64,000 nt of DNA from Acidimicrobiia bacterium (GTDB lineage Bacteria > Actinomycetota > Acidimicrobiia > Spongiisociales > ZC4RG35), in the NCBI GenBank assembly GCA_017577575.1, contig PKRG01000007.1, forward strand, positions 54,799-118,798. Reading direction: 5' to 3'. A program made the translations under genes and the position numbers. Numbering within the stretch: position 1 is the stretch's first letter; each line of letters opens with the position of its first letter. Below are positions 48,057 through 57,541 of this stretch, one piece after another. The notes under the pieces are model-generated. The model was given only the letters and a program-made list of their open reading frames with translations. It had not been told where the DNA came from and ran no database searches.

Positions 48057-51000
48057 GGGCCATCCCTCTCCACACGAGACCGCGGGCCGAGACTGCGAAG
48101 CCGTGGTCGGCCAGGCGGGGGCCGAGCTCGCTCTGGCCGACGGGGGTGCCGTTCACCGTCTCGATCGAGAACCGTCCGTGGCGTCCGGCCAGATCGGCCA
48201 GCACGGCGGCGACCTCGTCGGCGTCGACGCCGGCCCACAGGTGGACGGAGCGCCCACCCTTCTCCAGGTAGCCGGCCAGTTCGCCGTCGGCGATGAGCAC
48301 GTAGGAACCGGCGACCCGCGCCAGCCGGACGTCGGACTCGGGCCAGGCCAGGGCGGCGCCGTAGGGGTTGGCGGGGTCGGTGGAGGCGAGAGCCACCAGT
48401 CGCTCCTGGCGGGCGTTGCGGAGGCGGTCGACCGCACCGGGAGTGGCGAACTGGGCTCCGCCCTGGTGCTCGATGAAGTAGCCCCGCCGGACCCGGCCCG
48501 TTTCCTCCATGTGGGTGAACACCGGGTACAGGCCGCTGAAACCGCCGGGGATCGACTCGCCGAGTACCACCGCGCGGGTGACGACGCCGTGGCGGGTGAG
48601 CAGCTGATCGGCCCATGCGCTGGCCCGTTCCGTGTCGCTCGGCGCGTCGTGGAAGAGCGCCGACACCAGCGACCACCTTCCGGAGGCGTGGGGCGGGAAG
48701 CTGGAGGGCAGGTGGCGGGGCCGGCCGCCTCCGCGGCGCCGGGCGGTGAAAGCCCTCACCGGAGCAAAGGTGTCGTTGGTCACCTCGCCGGCCCAAACCA
48801 GGTCCCACAGGGCATCGAGCACCTCGTTGGGGTCGCCGCCGCCCACCGCGGCGTAGATGTCGGCGAAGAAGCTGGCTCCCCGGTCCTCCAGGCACCGGCG
48901 GATGGCGTCGTGGAGAGGCTCCGAGGGCGCATCACCTGCCGGGTCGAGCGCCAGCCGGGCGACCTGGTGGCGGGCGTAGAGCGCCACCTTCCCGTCCCGG
49001 GGGCCGAGCGAGCCGCGGCCGATCCACACGATCTGGCCTTCCAGCATCAACTGGTCGAGGACCTGGGAGGCGCCTTCGCCGAGCCGTGCCGCCAGCACGT
49101 CCCGTTCCAGGACGGAGGCGGGGATGTCGGCTCCCTGCAGGCGATCGACTGCCTCGGCGACCGCGGCGGCGCCTCGGGCCCCGGAGTCGATGCCGTGCCA
49201 GCCGATCAGGAAGCGGGCCAGGGCCGACTCGTCGACCGGCTCGATCTCGCCGCGCAGCTCGGCCAGGGAACGGCGCTTTATGCGCCGCAGCACCTCGGTG
49301 TCGACCCACTCGGTGCCGGTCCTCCCCGGCGTGAACGAGCCGCGGGCCACCCGTCCCTGGGCCTCGAGCCGCTCGAGGACCATCTCAACGACGGACGGCG
49401 ACAGGTTCAGGTCGGCCGCCGCCTCCGCGGCCAGGAAGGGAGCATGGGTGCGGGCGTAACGGCCGACGACGTCACCGAGGGGATCCTCCACCGGCTCGAG
49501 GAACACGTGCGGCACGCCGGGCGGCGGCTGGACCCCCAGCGCGTCCCGGAGCCGGGCGGCGTCTTCGACGGCCGCCCACTTCTCCTCGCCGGCGATGTGA
49601 ACCGGGATCAGCCGACGTGCCGCCGCCAGCTCCTCGACGACCTCGCCGACGTCCAGGTCGCGGGTGCGGAGGTCGAGCTCCTCGATGGTGAGGGGGCCGA
49701 GATCGCGGAGGAGGTCCACCACCGCATCGGGGTTGCGGGCGGCGCGCTCGTCGGTCAGTCGCTGCAGCTCCACCTCGACTGAGGCTATGACGTCGGCGGA
49801 CAGCAGCTGGCGGAGCTCGCCTTCACCCAGCAACTCCCGGAGCAGGTCCCGGTCGAGCGCCAGCGCCGCCGCCCGTCGCTCGGCGAGGGGCGTGTCCGCC
49901 TCGTAGAGGTAGGCGGCGACGAAGGCGAACAGCAACGACGAGGCGAACGGCGACGGCGAGGCGACCTCCACGTCGACGACGCGTATCGCCCGGGACCGGA
50001 TCTGGCCGAGGACCTCGGTGAGCGAAGGCAGGTCGAAGTCGTCCTGGAGGATCTCCCGGTACGTTTCGAGGACGATCGGGAACGAACCGAACTGCTTGGC
50101 CACCGACAAGAGCCCGGCGGCGCGCCGGCGCTGCAGCCACAGGGGAGTGCGGGTGCCTGGGCGTCGGCGGGGGAGGAGCAACGACCGGCCTGCCGCTTCC
50201 CGGAAGCGAGCCGCGAACAGCGCCGAATCGGCCAGGTGGTCGATCAAGAGCTGCTCGACCTCCTCCGGTTCGAGGACGAGGTCGGCGGTGTCGGGGGTCT
50301 CGTCGGCGTCGGGAAAGCGAAGGGCGATCCCGTCGTCGGACCAGATCACGTCGACGTCGGGCCCGTAGCGGCTCCGCAGCTTCTGGGTGAGCGCCATCGC
50401 CCAGGGGGCGTGGACCCTGGCGCCGAGCGGGGAGAGGATCACGATCCGCCAGTCGCCGATCTCGTCGCGGAAGCGCTCGATGACGAGGGTCTTCTCGTCG
50501 GGGAGATACCCGGTGGCGGCCCTCTCCTCTTCGAGGTAGGCGACGAGATTGGAGGCGGCGAGGCGGTCGAGGCCGTACTCGTCGACCAGCGTGGCCATGG
50601 CCTCCTCCCGCTCCATCGAGGAGATGCGGCGGACGAACCGCCCGACCTCCCGGCCGGTCTCGAGCGGGCGGCCCGCCATGTCGCCGTGCCAGAAGGGCAC
50701 CTTGGGTGCCGGCTCGCCGGGGGCAGGCACCACCTCGACCTTGTCCACTCCGATGTCGGTGATCCTCCAGGTCGAGGCTCCGAGGACGAACACATCGCCC
50801 TGGCGAGACTCGTAGACCATCTCCTCGTCGAGCTCTCCTACCCGTGACCCGTCGGGCAGCACGACCCGGTACAGGCCGCGGTCGGGGATCGTGCCGGGAT
50901 TGGTGACCGCCAGCTGGCGTGCTCCCGGCCGGGCGCTGATGTTCCCGCTGGTGCGGTCCCAGTTGATCCGGGGGCGCAGCTCGGCGAACAGGTCCGACGG

Positions 51001-52419
51001 GTAGCGGCCCGCCAACATGTCGAGTGTCGCCTCGAACGCCGACCGGGGAAGGTCGGCGTAGGGGGCGGCGCGGCGCACCATCGCGTACAGGTCCTCGATG
51101 TTGCGATCCTCGACCACGACGGAGGCGACGAGCTGTTGGGCGAGGACGTCGAGCGGGTTGCGGGGGACGACGGTGGGCTCCACCCGGCCTTTGCGCATCT
51201 GGTCGGCCACGACCGTGGCGACGAGCAGGTCGCCGCGGTACTTGGGGAAGAGCTTGGCGCGGCTCGTCGCTCCGACCTGGTGACCGGCGCGGCCGACGCG
51301 CTGGAGGCCGGAGGCCACCGACACCGGAGCCTCCACCTGGATGACGAGGTCGACTGCCCCCATGTCGATGCCCAACTCCAGCGACGATGTGGCGACCACT
51401 GCCTTCAGCTCGCCCCGTTTCAACGCCTCCTCGATCTCCACCCGTTGCTCGCGGGACACCGACCCGTGGTGGGAGCGGGCGACCTCCTTTCCGGCGAGTT
51501 GGTTCACCTCGGCGCACAGTCGTTCCGCCAGACGGCGGGAGTTGGCGAAGACGATCGTCGACGTGTGCTCCTCGATCAGCTCGAGGATGCGGGGGTGCAC
51601 CGCCGGCCAGATCGACTGCTGGCGGACCTGGTCGGGCTCCAACGGATCGGGCGGCGCCGGGGCGGCCATGTCCTCGACGGGGACGATCAGCTCGATGTCC
51701 AGGTCCCGTGGCGCTTCCACGTCCACGATCGTCACCGGCCGGGGCACCCGCTCGCCGTCGACGAGCTCGGCGCCACCCAGGAAGGCGGCGATCGTCTCCA
51801 GGGGGCGCTGGGTGGCCGACAGGCCGATGCGTTGGGCGCCGGGGGCGAGCTCTTCGAGGCGTTCCAGCGAGAGGGCCAGGTGGGCGCCCCGTTTGGTGCC
51901 GGCCACGGCGTGGACCTCGTCGACGATCACCCAGCGCACCGAGCGCAGGATGTCCCGTGCCTGGGAGGTCAGCACCAGGTACAGCGACTCGGGTGTCGTG
52001 ATGAGGATGTCGGGAGGGGTGCGCTGCATCCGGCGACGGGCGTCGGCGGGGGTGTCGCCGGTGCGGAGGAACGTCGTGAGCTCGGGCAGGGGGCCGGCCC
52101 CGATCCGCTCGGCGGCCTGCCGGATGCCCACCAGCGGGGCGCGCAGGTTGCGGTCGATGTCGTAGGCGAGGGCCTTGAGGGGAGAGATGTAGAGCACCCG
52201 GCATCGCTCCTCCTTCGGGGGGAGGGGCTCGTGGAGGAGCCGGTCGATGGTCCACAGGAAAGCGGCCAGCGTCTTGCCCGAGCCGGTGGGGGCGTGGATC
52301 AGTGTGTGGTCACCGGAGGCGATCGCCTCCCAGCCGCGGCTCTGGGCTGGCGTCGGAGCGGGGAAGCTCGCCTCGAACCAGGCCCTCGTGGCGGGGGTGA
52401 GGCGGTCGAGGATGGCCAT
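48043..52419 (-). CDS. lhr: ATP-dependent DNA helicase Lhr
   Basis: A 1458-residue superfamily 2 helicase, the full length of the long (Lhr-Core plus C-terminal) form. It carries Walker A LIHAPTGSGKTLAAFLW, the DEVH box in WVIVDEVHAVAGTKRGAHL, motif III IGLSATQRPLETIA and motif VI QRVGRAGHQVGATSRAKLF in the first 500 residues. The winged-helix and beta-barrel core and a long C-terminal region follow. In mycobacteria Lhr unwinds RNA:DNA hybrids in DNA repair. The -10 TACGCT (52432-52427) is seven bases before the ATG, so the mRNA is probably leaderless. It is co-transcribed with nei2. Confidence 0.95.
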   Translation of the reverse strand: MAILDRLTPATRAWFEASFPAPTPAQSRGWEAIASGDHTLIHAPTGSGKTLAAFLWTIDRLLHEPLPPKEERCRVLYISPLKALAYDIDRNLRAPLVGIRQAAERIGAGPLPELTTFLRTGDTPADARRRMQRTPPDILITTPESLYLVLTSQARDILRSVRWVIVDEVHAVAGTKRGAHLALSLERLEELAPGAQRIGLSATQRPLETIAAFLGGAELVDGERVPRPVTIVDVEAPRDLDIELIVPVEDMAAPAPPDPLEPDQVRQQSIWPAVHPRILELIEEHTSTIVFANSRRLAERLCAEVNQLAGKEVARSHHGSVSREQRVEIEEALKRGELKAVVATSSLELGIDMGAVDLVIQVEAPVSVASGLQRVGRAGHQVGATSRAKLFPKYRGDLLVATVVADQMRKGRVEPTVVPRNPLDVLAQQLVASVVVEDRNIEDLYAMVRRAAPYADLPRSAFEATLDMLAGRYPSDLFAELRPRINWDRTSGNISARPGARQLAVTNPGTIPDRGLYRVVLPDGSRVGELDEEMVYESRQGDVFVLGASTWRITDIGVDKVEVVPAPGEPAPKVPFWHGDMAGRPLETGREVGRFVRRISSMEREEAMATLVDEYGLDRLAASNLVAYLEEERAATGYLPDEKTLVIERFRDEIGDWRIVILSPLGARVHAPWAMALTQKLRSRYGPDVDVIWSDDGIALRFPDADETPDTADLVLEPEEVEQLLIDHLADSALFAARFREAAGRSLLLPRRRPGTRTPLWLQRRRAAGLLSVAKQFGSFPIVLETYREILQDDFDLPSLTEVLGQIRSRAIRVVDVEVASPSPFASSLLFAFVAAYLYEADTPLAERRAAALALDRDLLRELLGEGELRQLLSADVIASVEVELQRLTDERAARNPDAVVDLLRDLGPLTIEELDLRTRDLDVGEVVEELAAARRLIPVHIAGEEKWAAVEDAARLRDALGVQPPPGVPHVFLEPVEDPLGDVVGRYARTHAPFLAAEAAADLNLSPSVVEMVLERLEAQGRVARGSFTPGRTGTEWVDTEVLRRIKRRSLAELRGEIEPVDESALARFLIGWHGIDSGARGAAAVAEAVDRLQGADIPASVLERDVLAARLGEGASQVLDQLMLEGQIVWIGRGSLGPRDGKVALYARHQVARLALDPAGDAPSEPLHDAIRRCLEDRGASFFADIYAAVGGGDPNEVLDALWDLVWAGEVTNDTFAPVRAFTARRRGGGRPRHLPSSFPPHASGRWSLVSALFHDAPSDTERASAWADQLLTRHGVVTRAVVLGESIPGGFSGLYPVFTHMEETGRVRRGYFIEHQGGAQFATPGAVDRLRNARQERLVALASTDPANPYGAALAWPESDVRLARVAGSYVLIADGELAGYLEKGGRSVHLWAGVDADEVAAVLADLAGRHGRFSIETVNGTPVGQSELGPRLADHGFAVSARGLVWRGMARAGR

Positions 52420-52463
52420 TCAGCAGAGCGTATCCCCGGCGCGGGACAACCGAAGGGCCGGGC

Positions 52464-52940
52464 TCAGGTGCAGCAGGTCTCCTCGCCCGAGGGCAGGGCG
52501 GCGAGCACCTTCTCGCAGATCTCGGCGAGGGCCTCGAGCTGTTGGGGGGTGAGCTGGTCGATCAGCAGGCTGCGCACGTCCTCCACGTGGAAGGGAGCGG
52601 CTTCCTCGATGGCCTTGCGGCCCTCGGGGGTGAGGACGACGTCTAGGCCGCGGCCGTCGCGCGTGCACGTGCGGCGCTCGATCAGGCCCCGACTCTCCAT
52701 GCGCCGCAGATGGTGGGACAGCCGGCTCTTCTCCCACCGGAGAGCCGCCCCCAGTTCGTAGGCGCGCATCCGGTCGGTTCCCGACTCCGAGAGGTGGACC
52801 AATACGGCATAGTCGGACAGCGACAGACCCGTGTGGCGGGAGAGTCGCTGTTGGAGGAGTGCGGAGAGTTGGTCGCTCAGTGCCTGGAATCCTCGCCAGG
52901 CACGCGCCTCCTGGTCGTTCAGCCATCGGGCTTCGGGCAT
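52464..52940 (-). CDS. MarR-family transcriptional regulator
   Basis: A 158-residue winged-helix regulator. GLSLSDYAVLVHLSESGTDRM, LGAALRWEKSRLSHHLRRME and SRGLIERRTCTRDGRGLDVVL form the DNA-binding domain, with helical dimerisation ends. The C-terminus has a CC pair (EETCCT), and a further Cys lies in the wing, so thiol-based sensing is conceivable. Its -10 (TACACT, 52955-52950) lies nine bases before the ATG. It diverges from yceI, whose promoter contains two repeats that match a MarR dimer site. Confidence 0.9.
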   Translation of the reverse strand: MPEARWLNDQEARAWRGFQALSDQLSALLQQRLSRHTGLSLSDYAVLVHLSESGTDRMRAYELGAALRWEKSRLSHHLRRMESRGLIERRTCTRDGRGLDVVLTPEGRKAIEEAAPFHVEDVRSLLIDQLTPQQLEALAEICEKVLAALPSGEETCCT

Positions 52941-52967
52941 GCACGAGCCAGTGTATCAGGGACGTTA

Positions 52968-53013
52968 GTTGACACATCATCCAACTCTGCGCTACAGTGG
53001 TTGACACATCAAC
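52968..53013 (+). promoter_or_regulatory. yceI promoter with two MarR-type operators
   Basis: The promoter is TTGACA (52969-52974), an 18-base spacer and TACAGT (52993-52998). GTTGACACATCAT (52968-52980) overlaps the -35, and GTTGACACATCAAC (53000-53013, stem GTTGA/TCAAC) covers the start-site region. The two copies are 32 bases apart, three helical turns. Binding at both would block RNA polymerase; the divergent MarR protein is the likely repressor. Confidence 0.8.
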
Positions 53014-53036
53014 GATCCCGAAGGAGGAGTCACGAA

Positions 53037-53612
53037 ATGACGAGCGAAGCTCTCACTCAGACCATCGACAGAGCGTCTTTGACCGGTACCTACACCATCG
53101 ACCCCAGCCACAGCCGATTCGGCTTCGTGGTGCGCCACGCCATGGTCTCCAAGGTGCGCGGCCAGTTCAACGAGTTCGAGGGGACCATCAACGTGGACGC
53201 CGCCGAGCCGACCCGTTCCTCGGCCGAGCTGGTGATCAAGACCGCCTCGATCGACACCCGCAACGCCGAGCGGGATGCCCACCTGCGCAGCAACGACTTC
53301 TTCGCCATGGAGGAGTACCCCGAGATCCGGTTCGTCTCGACCGGCATCGAGCAGGGTGAGGACGAGGACCACTTCAAGGTCACCGGCGACCTGACCATCC
53401 GTGGCGTCACCAAGCCGATCACCTTCGACCTGGAGTTCACTGGCGCTGCCATCGATCCGTGGGGCAACACCCGGATCGGTTTCGAAGGCTCCACCGTCGT
53501 CAACCGCAAGGACTGGGGAGTCAGCTGGAACGCCCCGCTCGAGGCCGGCGGCGTGCTGGTCTCCGAGAAGGTCACGATCGAGTTCGAGGTCGAAGGCATC
53601 AAGAACGCCTGA
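53037..53612 (+). CDS. YceI-family lipid-binding protein
   Basis: A 191-residue protein whose YceI domain, a lipocalin-like barrel that binds isoprenoid chains, starts at GTYTIDPSHSRFGFVVRHAM. Other landmarks are GQFNEFEGTINVD, HLRSNDFFAMEEYPEIRFVS, TIRGVTKPITFDLEF and VNRKDWGVSWN. No signal peptide is present, so it should be cytosolic. The ATG follows AAGGAGGAG. It is controlled by a strong promoter overlapped by two MarR-type sites and ends at a clear intrinsic terminator. Confidence 0.93.
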   Translation: MTSEALTQTIDRASLTGTYTIDPSHSRFGFVVRHAMVSKVRGQFNEFEGTINVDAAEPTRSSAELVIKTASIDTRNAERDAHLRSNDFFAMEEYPEIRFVSTGIEQGEDEDHFKVTGDLTIRGVTKPITFDLEFTGAAIDPWGNTRIGFEGSTVVNRKDWGVSWNAPLEAGGVLVSEKVTIEFEVEGIKNA

Positions 53613-53635
53613 GTCGTCTCCTCCGACGACAGAAC

Positions 53636-53669
53636 GAGCCGCCTCCTTCGGGAGGCGGCTCTTCTGTTT
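53636..53669 (+). terminator. Intrinsic terminator of yceI
   Basis: GAGCCGCCTCC and GGAGGCGGCTC form a perfect 11-bp stem closed by the stable TTCG tetraloop (53636-53661), followed by TTCTGTTT. It starts 23 bases after the yceI stop. It is the clearest intrinsic terminator in the window. Confidence 0.92.
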
Positions 53670-53707
53670 CACGGCCGATTCCGCCATGGCAGGTACGCTT
53701 TGCGGCC

Positions 53708-54499
53708 ATGGAGTGGCTCTCCAATCCGGACACGTGGGTGGCACTGCTCACCCTCACCGTGTTGGAGGTCGTCCTCGGGATCGACAACATCATCTTCATA
53801 TCGATCCTCTCCGGAAAGCTCCCCCAGGCCCAGCAGGCCCGGGCCCGTAACCTCGGGCTGGGGCTGGCGATGCTGACTCGGATCCTGCTGCTCTTGGCGA
53901 TCTCCTGGGTGATCGGCCTCACCGCCCCCCTCTTCGGGCTCTTCGGTCAGGAGATCTCCGGCCGTGACCTCATCCTCTTGATCGGGGGCCTGTTCCTGTT
54001 GGGCAAGGCCACCTTCGAGATCCACGAGAAGTTGGAGGGCGAGGAAGCCCACACCGAGGACGGCACCCCGGAGGTGTCGAGCTTCGCCAGCGTGATCGTC
54101 CAGATCCTCCTCCTCGACATCGTCTTCAGCCTCGACTCGGTGATCACCGCGGTGGGGATGGCCGACGAGGTGGGAGTGATGATCGCGGCGGTGATCATCG
54201 CCATCGGCGTGATGCTGCTCTCCGCCGGCAAGATCAGCGACTTCGTCAACCGTCACCCCACCGTGAAGATGCTGGCGCTGAGCTTCCTGCTGCTCATCGG
54301 TATGTCGCTCGTGGCCGAGGGGTGGGACCTGCACATTCCGAAGGGCTACATCTACTTCGCCATGGGCTTCTCGGTGTTCGTCGAAGCCCTCAACCTGCGC
54401 CTGCGCAAGCGCCCTGAGGAGCCGATCGAGCTGCGCCCCACCTATATCAAGCTCCCCGAGGCCAGGGGAGCCGTGGGCCGGTTCGAGCGCCGCCGCTAG
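53708..54499 (+). CDS. TerC-family integral membrane protein
   Basis: A 263-residue polytopic protein with about seven helices. LTVLEVVLGIDNIIFISIL and LLDIVFSLDSVITAVGM carry the paired acidic residues conserved in TerC/Alx proteins, which handle metal ions (manganese export or tellurite resistance in relatives) and can help metalate exported enzymes. The -10 TACGCT (53694-53699) lies eight bases before the ATG, a leaderless arrangement. The C-terminus is a basic tail. Confidence 0.9.
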   Translation: MEWLSNPDTWVALLTLTVLEVVLGIDNIIFISILSGKLPQAQQARARNLGLGLAMLTRILLLLAISWVIGLTAPLFGLFGQEISGRDLILLIGGLFLLGKATFEIHEKLEGEEAHTEDGTPEVSSFASVIVQILLLDIVFSLDSVITAVGMADEVGVMIAAVIIAIGVMLLSAGKISDFVNRHPTVKMLALSFLLLIGMSLVAEGWDLHIPKGYIYFAMGFSVFVEALNLRLRKRPEEPIELRPTYIKLPEARGAVGRFERRR

Positions 54500-54506
54500 A
54501 CGCCGG

Positions 54507-55316
54507 TCAGGTGCCGGTGAACTTCGGGCGGCGCCTCTCGATCTGAGCGGTTATCGCTTCGGTCAGGTCGTTGGAGCGCAGGAACGCCGAGTTCCACAAC
54601 GCCACGTGTTGGAGGGCCTGCTCGACCGTCATGGCTTCCCCGGCTGCCAGGACGGCCTTGGCGCCCTGGACAGCGAGCGGCGAGTTGGCGGCGATCTCCT
54701 CGGCCAGCCCCTGCGCCGCCTCGTGCAGCGCCTCGGTGGTGGGGTGGACCTCGTTCACGAGCCCGATCTTCTCGGCCCGGGCGGCGTCGATGTCCTTTCC
54801 CGTGTAGACCAACTCGGCGACGTGGCCCGGCCCGACGATCCGTGGAAGGCGCTGGAGGGTGCCCACGTCGGCGACGATGGCCAGCCGCGTCTCGCGGACG
54901 GAGAAGACGGCGTCGGCGGACGCCAGCCGGATGTCACAGGCGGTGATCAAGTCGACCCCGGCACCCAGGCAATACCCGTGGATGGCGGCGATCACCGGCA
55001 CCGGGCAGGCGGCGAACGCCGTCATCGTCGCCTGGAGACGGCGTATCGTCCGGTACAGCTCCTGATTGGCGGCGGCGTCCGAATCGCCTTCCGGCTGGAG
55101 CCCGGCGAGCATCTCGAGGTCGATGCCCACCGTGAACGCCGGGCCGCGCCCTGCGACCACCAGGGCCCTCACCGAGTCGTCGCCGGTCAGGTCGGACACG
55201 GCCTTCGGGAGGTCCTCCCACATGTCCGCCGACAACGCATTGAGCTTGTCCGGACGGTCCAGCCACAGCCATCCGATGTCGCCGCGGCGCTCGACGCCGA
55301 TGTGCGCGTAACCCAT
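54507..55316 (-). CDS. Enoyl-CoA hydratase/isomerase family protein
   Basis: A 269-residue crotonase-fold enzyme. The oxyanion-hole segments are RALVVAGRGPAFTVGIDLEML and VPVIAAIHGYCLGAGVDLITACDIRLAS, the second with the conserved GAGxDL. An acidic residue follows in the ETRLAIVADVGTLQRLPRIVG segment, at the position of the isomerase-type catalytic Asp (compare dienoyl-CoA isomerase), so isomerase activity is as likely as hydration. TACCGT (55328-55323) lies six bases before the ATG, a leaderless arrangement. It is convergent with terC. Confidence 0.88.
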   Translation of the reverse strand: MGYAHIGVERRGDIGWLWLDRPDKLNALSADMWEDLPKAVSDLTGDDSVRALVVAGRGPAFTVGIDLEMLAGLQPEGDSDAAANQELYRTIRRLQATMTAFAACPVPVIAAIHGYCLGAGVDLITACDIRLASADAVFSVRETRLAIVADVGTLQRLPRIVGPGHVAELVYTGKDIDAARAEKIGLVNEVHPTTEALHEAAQGLAEEIAANSPLAVQGAKAVLAAGEAMTVEQALQHVALWNSAFLRSNDLTEAITAQIERRRPKFTGT

Positions 55317-55341
55317 CAGCCCACGGTATCCGAAGGTGCCG

Positions 55342-56547
55342 TCACTCCGCCGAACGGAACGCTTCCAGCCACTTCACCCGCCCGCCGTAGCGCAGCAGCC
55401 CGCCGGCGTACACCCGGCCCGCCAGGAGCACGAGGACGGCGATCGACGCCGCGGTGATGACCACGGCGAGGGCCATCTCCCACGCCGAGATCTCGCCGAT
55501 GGCGAGGCGGATGGGCGCCACGTAGGGGGCGCTGAAGGGGATGTAGGTGCCGATGACCGCCACGTTCCCGGTCGGGTCGTTCAAGGCGGCGAAGCTGAAG
55601 AAGTAGCCGACCAGGGCAACGATGGTGAGCGGGGCGGCGGCCGACTGGGCGTCCTCCATGCGGGAGACGAGGGATCCCGCCGCGCCGTAGATGATGGCGT
55701 AGAGGAGGAACCCGAGGACGAACCAGCCGATCAGGGCGACGAGCAGATCGATGGGCACCGAGGGCACCTCGAATGCGCCGGTGAGGACCACGGCGGCCCC
55801 GCCGACCGCGATCAGAAGCGTCATCTGGATGATGCCGAGCGCTCCGATCCCCAACAGCTTCCCGCCCAGGATGTGCCACGGCCGCAGGGTGGAGAGCAGC
55901 ACCTCCACCACCCGGTTGGTCTTCTCTTCGGTGACCCCCGACAGCATCCAGGCGCCATAGGTGAGGATGGCGATGTACATCAGGACCAGCCCGGCGAAAG
56001 CCGCCAAGCTGCGGAGGGCCTGCTCCTCCTCGTCGGCGCCGCCCACCCGGCGGGTCTCCAAAGGGGACGAAGACAGCAGCTCGATGACTTCGGCCGCCTC
56101 TTCGTTGCTCGCCACCATCTCCTGGACTCGCCGTGTGCCGGCGGCTTCCTGGAGGTACCGTTCGACCACGGACCCGCCGAAGGCCCCTACCGGCCCCGCG
56201 ATGAGCTCTTGGCCGTCGACGATGACCGCCTCCACCTCGCCGGCCTCGAGGGCCGCCTCGGCGGATGCCACATCTTCGAACACCTGCACTTCGTAGCGGT
56301 CGGCCTCATCGGGGTCCTCCGCCGACCCGACCGACAACGAGTCGGCGGTCTCCACGATCTCGGCGCCTCCTTCGCCCACCACCCCGATGGTGTAGGTAGT
56401 GGCACCCCCGCCGATCGCCTGCGGGACGACGATGGCCCCGCCGAGGAGGACCAGGGTGAGAATCGTCGACAGGATGTAGGCGCGGGAGCGCCCACGCTCT
56501 TTGATCTCCCTCAGGGCGACCAATCCGACGGCTCGGAGACCTCTCAT
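55342..56547 (-). CDS. ABC-2-type exporter permease (NatB-like)
   Basis: A 401-residue permease. One N-terminal helix (AYILSTILTLVLLGGAIVV) is followed by a long extracytoplasmic domain (about 50-190), then five or six helices (LAAFAGLVLMYIAILTYGAW, WHILGGKLLGIGALGIIQMT and others). GVTEEKTNRVVEVLLSTLRPW is the NatB/YhaP signature. It overlaps the ATPase gene by four bases. Sodium or drug/antimicrobial export is the usual role in this family. Confidence 0.88.
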   Translation of the reverse strand: MRGLRAVGLVALREIKERGRSRAYILSTILTLVLLGGAIVVPQAIGGGATTYTIGVVGEGGAEIVETADSLSVGSAEDPDEADRYEVQVFEDVASAEAALEAGEVEAVIVDGQELIAGPVGAFGGSVVERYLQEAAGTRRVQEMVASNEEAAEVIELLSSSPLETRRVGGADEEEQALRSLAAFAGLVLMYIAILTYGAWMLSGVTEEKTNRVVEVLLSTLRPWHILGGKLLGIGALGIIQMTLLIAVGGAAVVLTGAFEVPSVPIDLLVALIGWFVLGFLLYAIIYGAAGSLVSRMEDAQSAAAPLTIVALVGYFFSFAALNDPTGNVAVIGTYIPFSAPYVAPIRLAIGEISAWEMALAVVITAASIAVLVLLAGRVYAGGLLRYGGRVKWLEAFRSAE

Positions 56548-57431
56548 GCCACTGCCTCCCGGAACAGATCGGTGAGCGAAGGCGTGCTGTACACGAAGTG
56601 ACGGACGACACCGCTCCGCTCCGCCTCGGCGAGCACCTGGCGGACGTCGGTGGTGGCGTCCACGACGATGACGTGACGGCCGTCCACCACCTCGGCCGAC
56701 CTGACGCCGTCGAGGGAAGACAGGATCTCGTCCACGGGGCCGTCGATCTCGAGCTCGAGGTGACGAATCGGGGCGGCGTCCTTCAGCTGCTTGACGTTGC
56801 CGGACACCACGATGCGTCCCCGGTTGATGATCGCCACGTCGTCGCACAGGTCTTCGACCAGGTCGAGCTGGTGGGACGAGAAGACCACCGCCTTCCCGGC
56901 GCGGGCCTGGCTGCGCAGGATCTCTGCCATGGTGTCGACACCGATCGGATCGAGACCCGACAGCGGCTCGTCGAGGACCAGGAGCTCGGCGTCGTGGATC
57001 AGGGCGGCCGCCAGCTGCACTCGCTGCTGATTGCCGTGGGAGAGGGTCTCGGTCGGCGAGTTGCGGCGCTCGGTCAGGCCGAGGACCTCCAGCCAATGGT
57101 CGGCCGCCGCCGCCGCATCCTTCTTCGTCATGCCGTGGATGCGGCCCATGTAGACCAACTGGTCGTGGACTTTCATCTTCGGGTACAAGCCGCGTTGTTC
57201 CGGCATGTACCCGAAACGCAGCCGGGTCTCGGGGATGACCGGCTCCCCTTTCCACCGGACCTCCCCGGCGTCGGGCCGCACCAGGCCGAAGATGCTGCGC
57301 ATCGCCGTCGTCTTGCCGGCGCCGTTGGGACCCAGGAATCCGAGCATCCGTCCCGGCCGCACCTCGAAGGTGCACCCGTCGAGAGCCACCACATCGCCGT
57401 AGCGCTTGTGGAGGTCGATGATCTCGAGCAT
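56544..57431 (-). CDS. ABC exporter ATPase (NatA-like)
   Basis: A 295-residue ATPase with Walker A GPNGAGKTTAMRSIFG, Q-loop GYMPEQRGLYP, signature LSHGNQQRVQLAAALIH (an H replaces the second G of LSGGQ), Walker B LLVLDEPLSGLDP and switch FSSHQLDLVE. The C-terminal 70 residues form a regulatory extension. TAACCT (57444-57439) precedes the ATG by seven bases, a leaderless promoter. It diverges from the histidine kinase gene, which may control it. Confidence 0.9.
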   Translation of the reverse strand: MLEIIDLHKRYGDVVALDGCTFEVRPGRMLGFLGPNGAGKTTAMRSIFGLVRPDAGEVRWKGEPVIPETRLRFGYMPEQRGLYPKMKVHDQLVYMGRIHGMTKKDAAAAADHWLEVLGLTERRNSPTETLSHGNQQRVQLAAALIHDAELLVLDEPLSGLDPIGVDTMAEILRSQARAGKAVVFSSHQLDLVEDLCDDVAIINRGRIVVSGNVKQLKDAAPIRHLELEIDGPVDEILSSLDGVRSAEVVDGRHVIVVDATTDVRQVLAEAERSGVVRHFVYSTPSLTDLFREAVA

Positions 57432-57541
57432 GGCCGCCAGGTTACGTGAGGGCCGGGTGGGCGTGTTCCCCCCGGAGTCGGATATCGGGATCCGCCTGGC
57501 GGATGAGGTGCATCCCGAACCGGTGTCATAACCTGTCGGTC

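Noticed and set aside
52710..53036. A long upstream extension of the YceI protein
   Set aside because: It overlaps the MarR gene and the promoter; the ATG at 53037 has an excellent ribosome-binding site and the correct family N-terminus.
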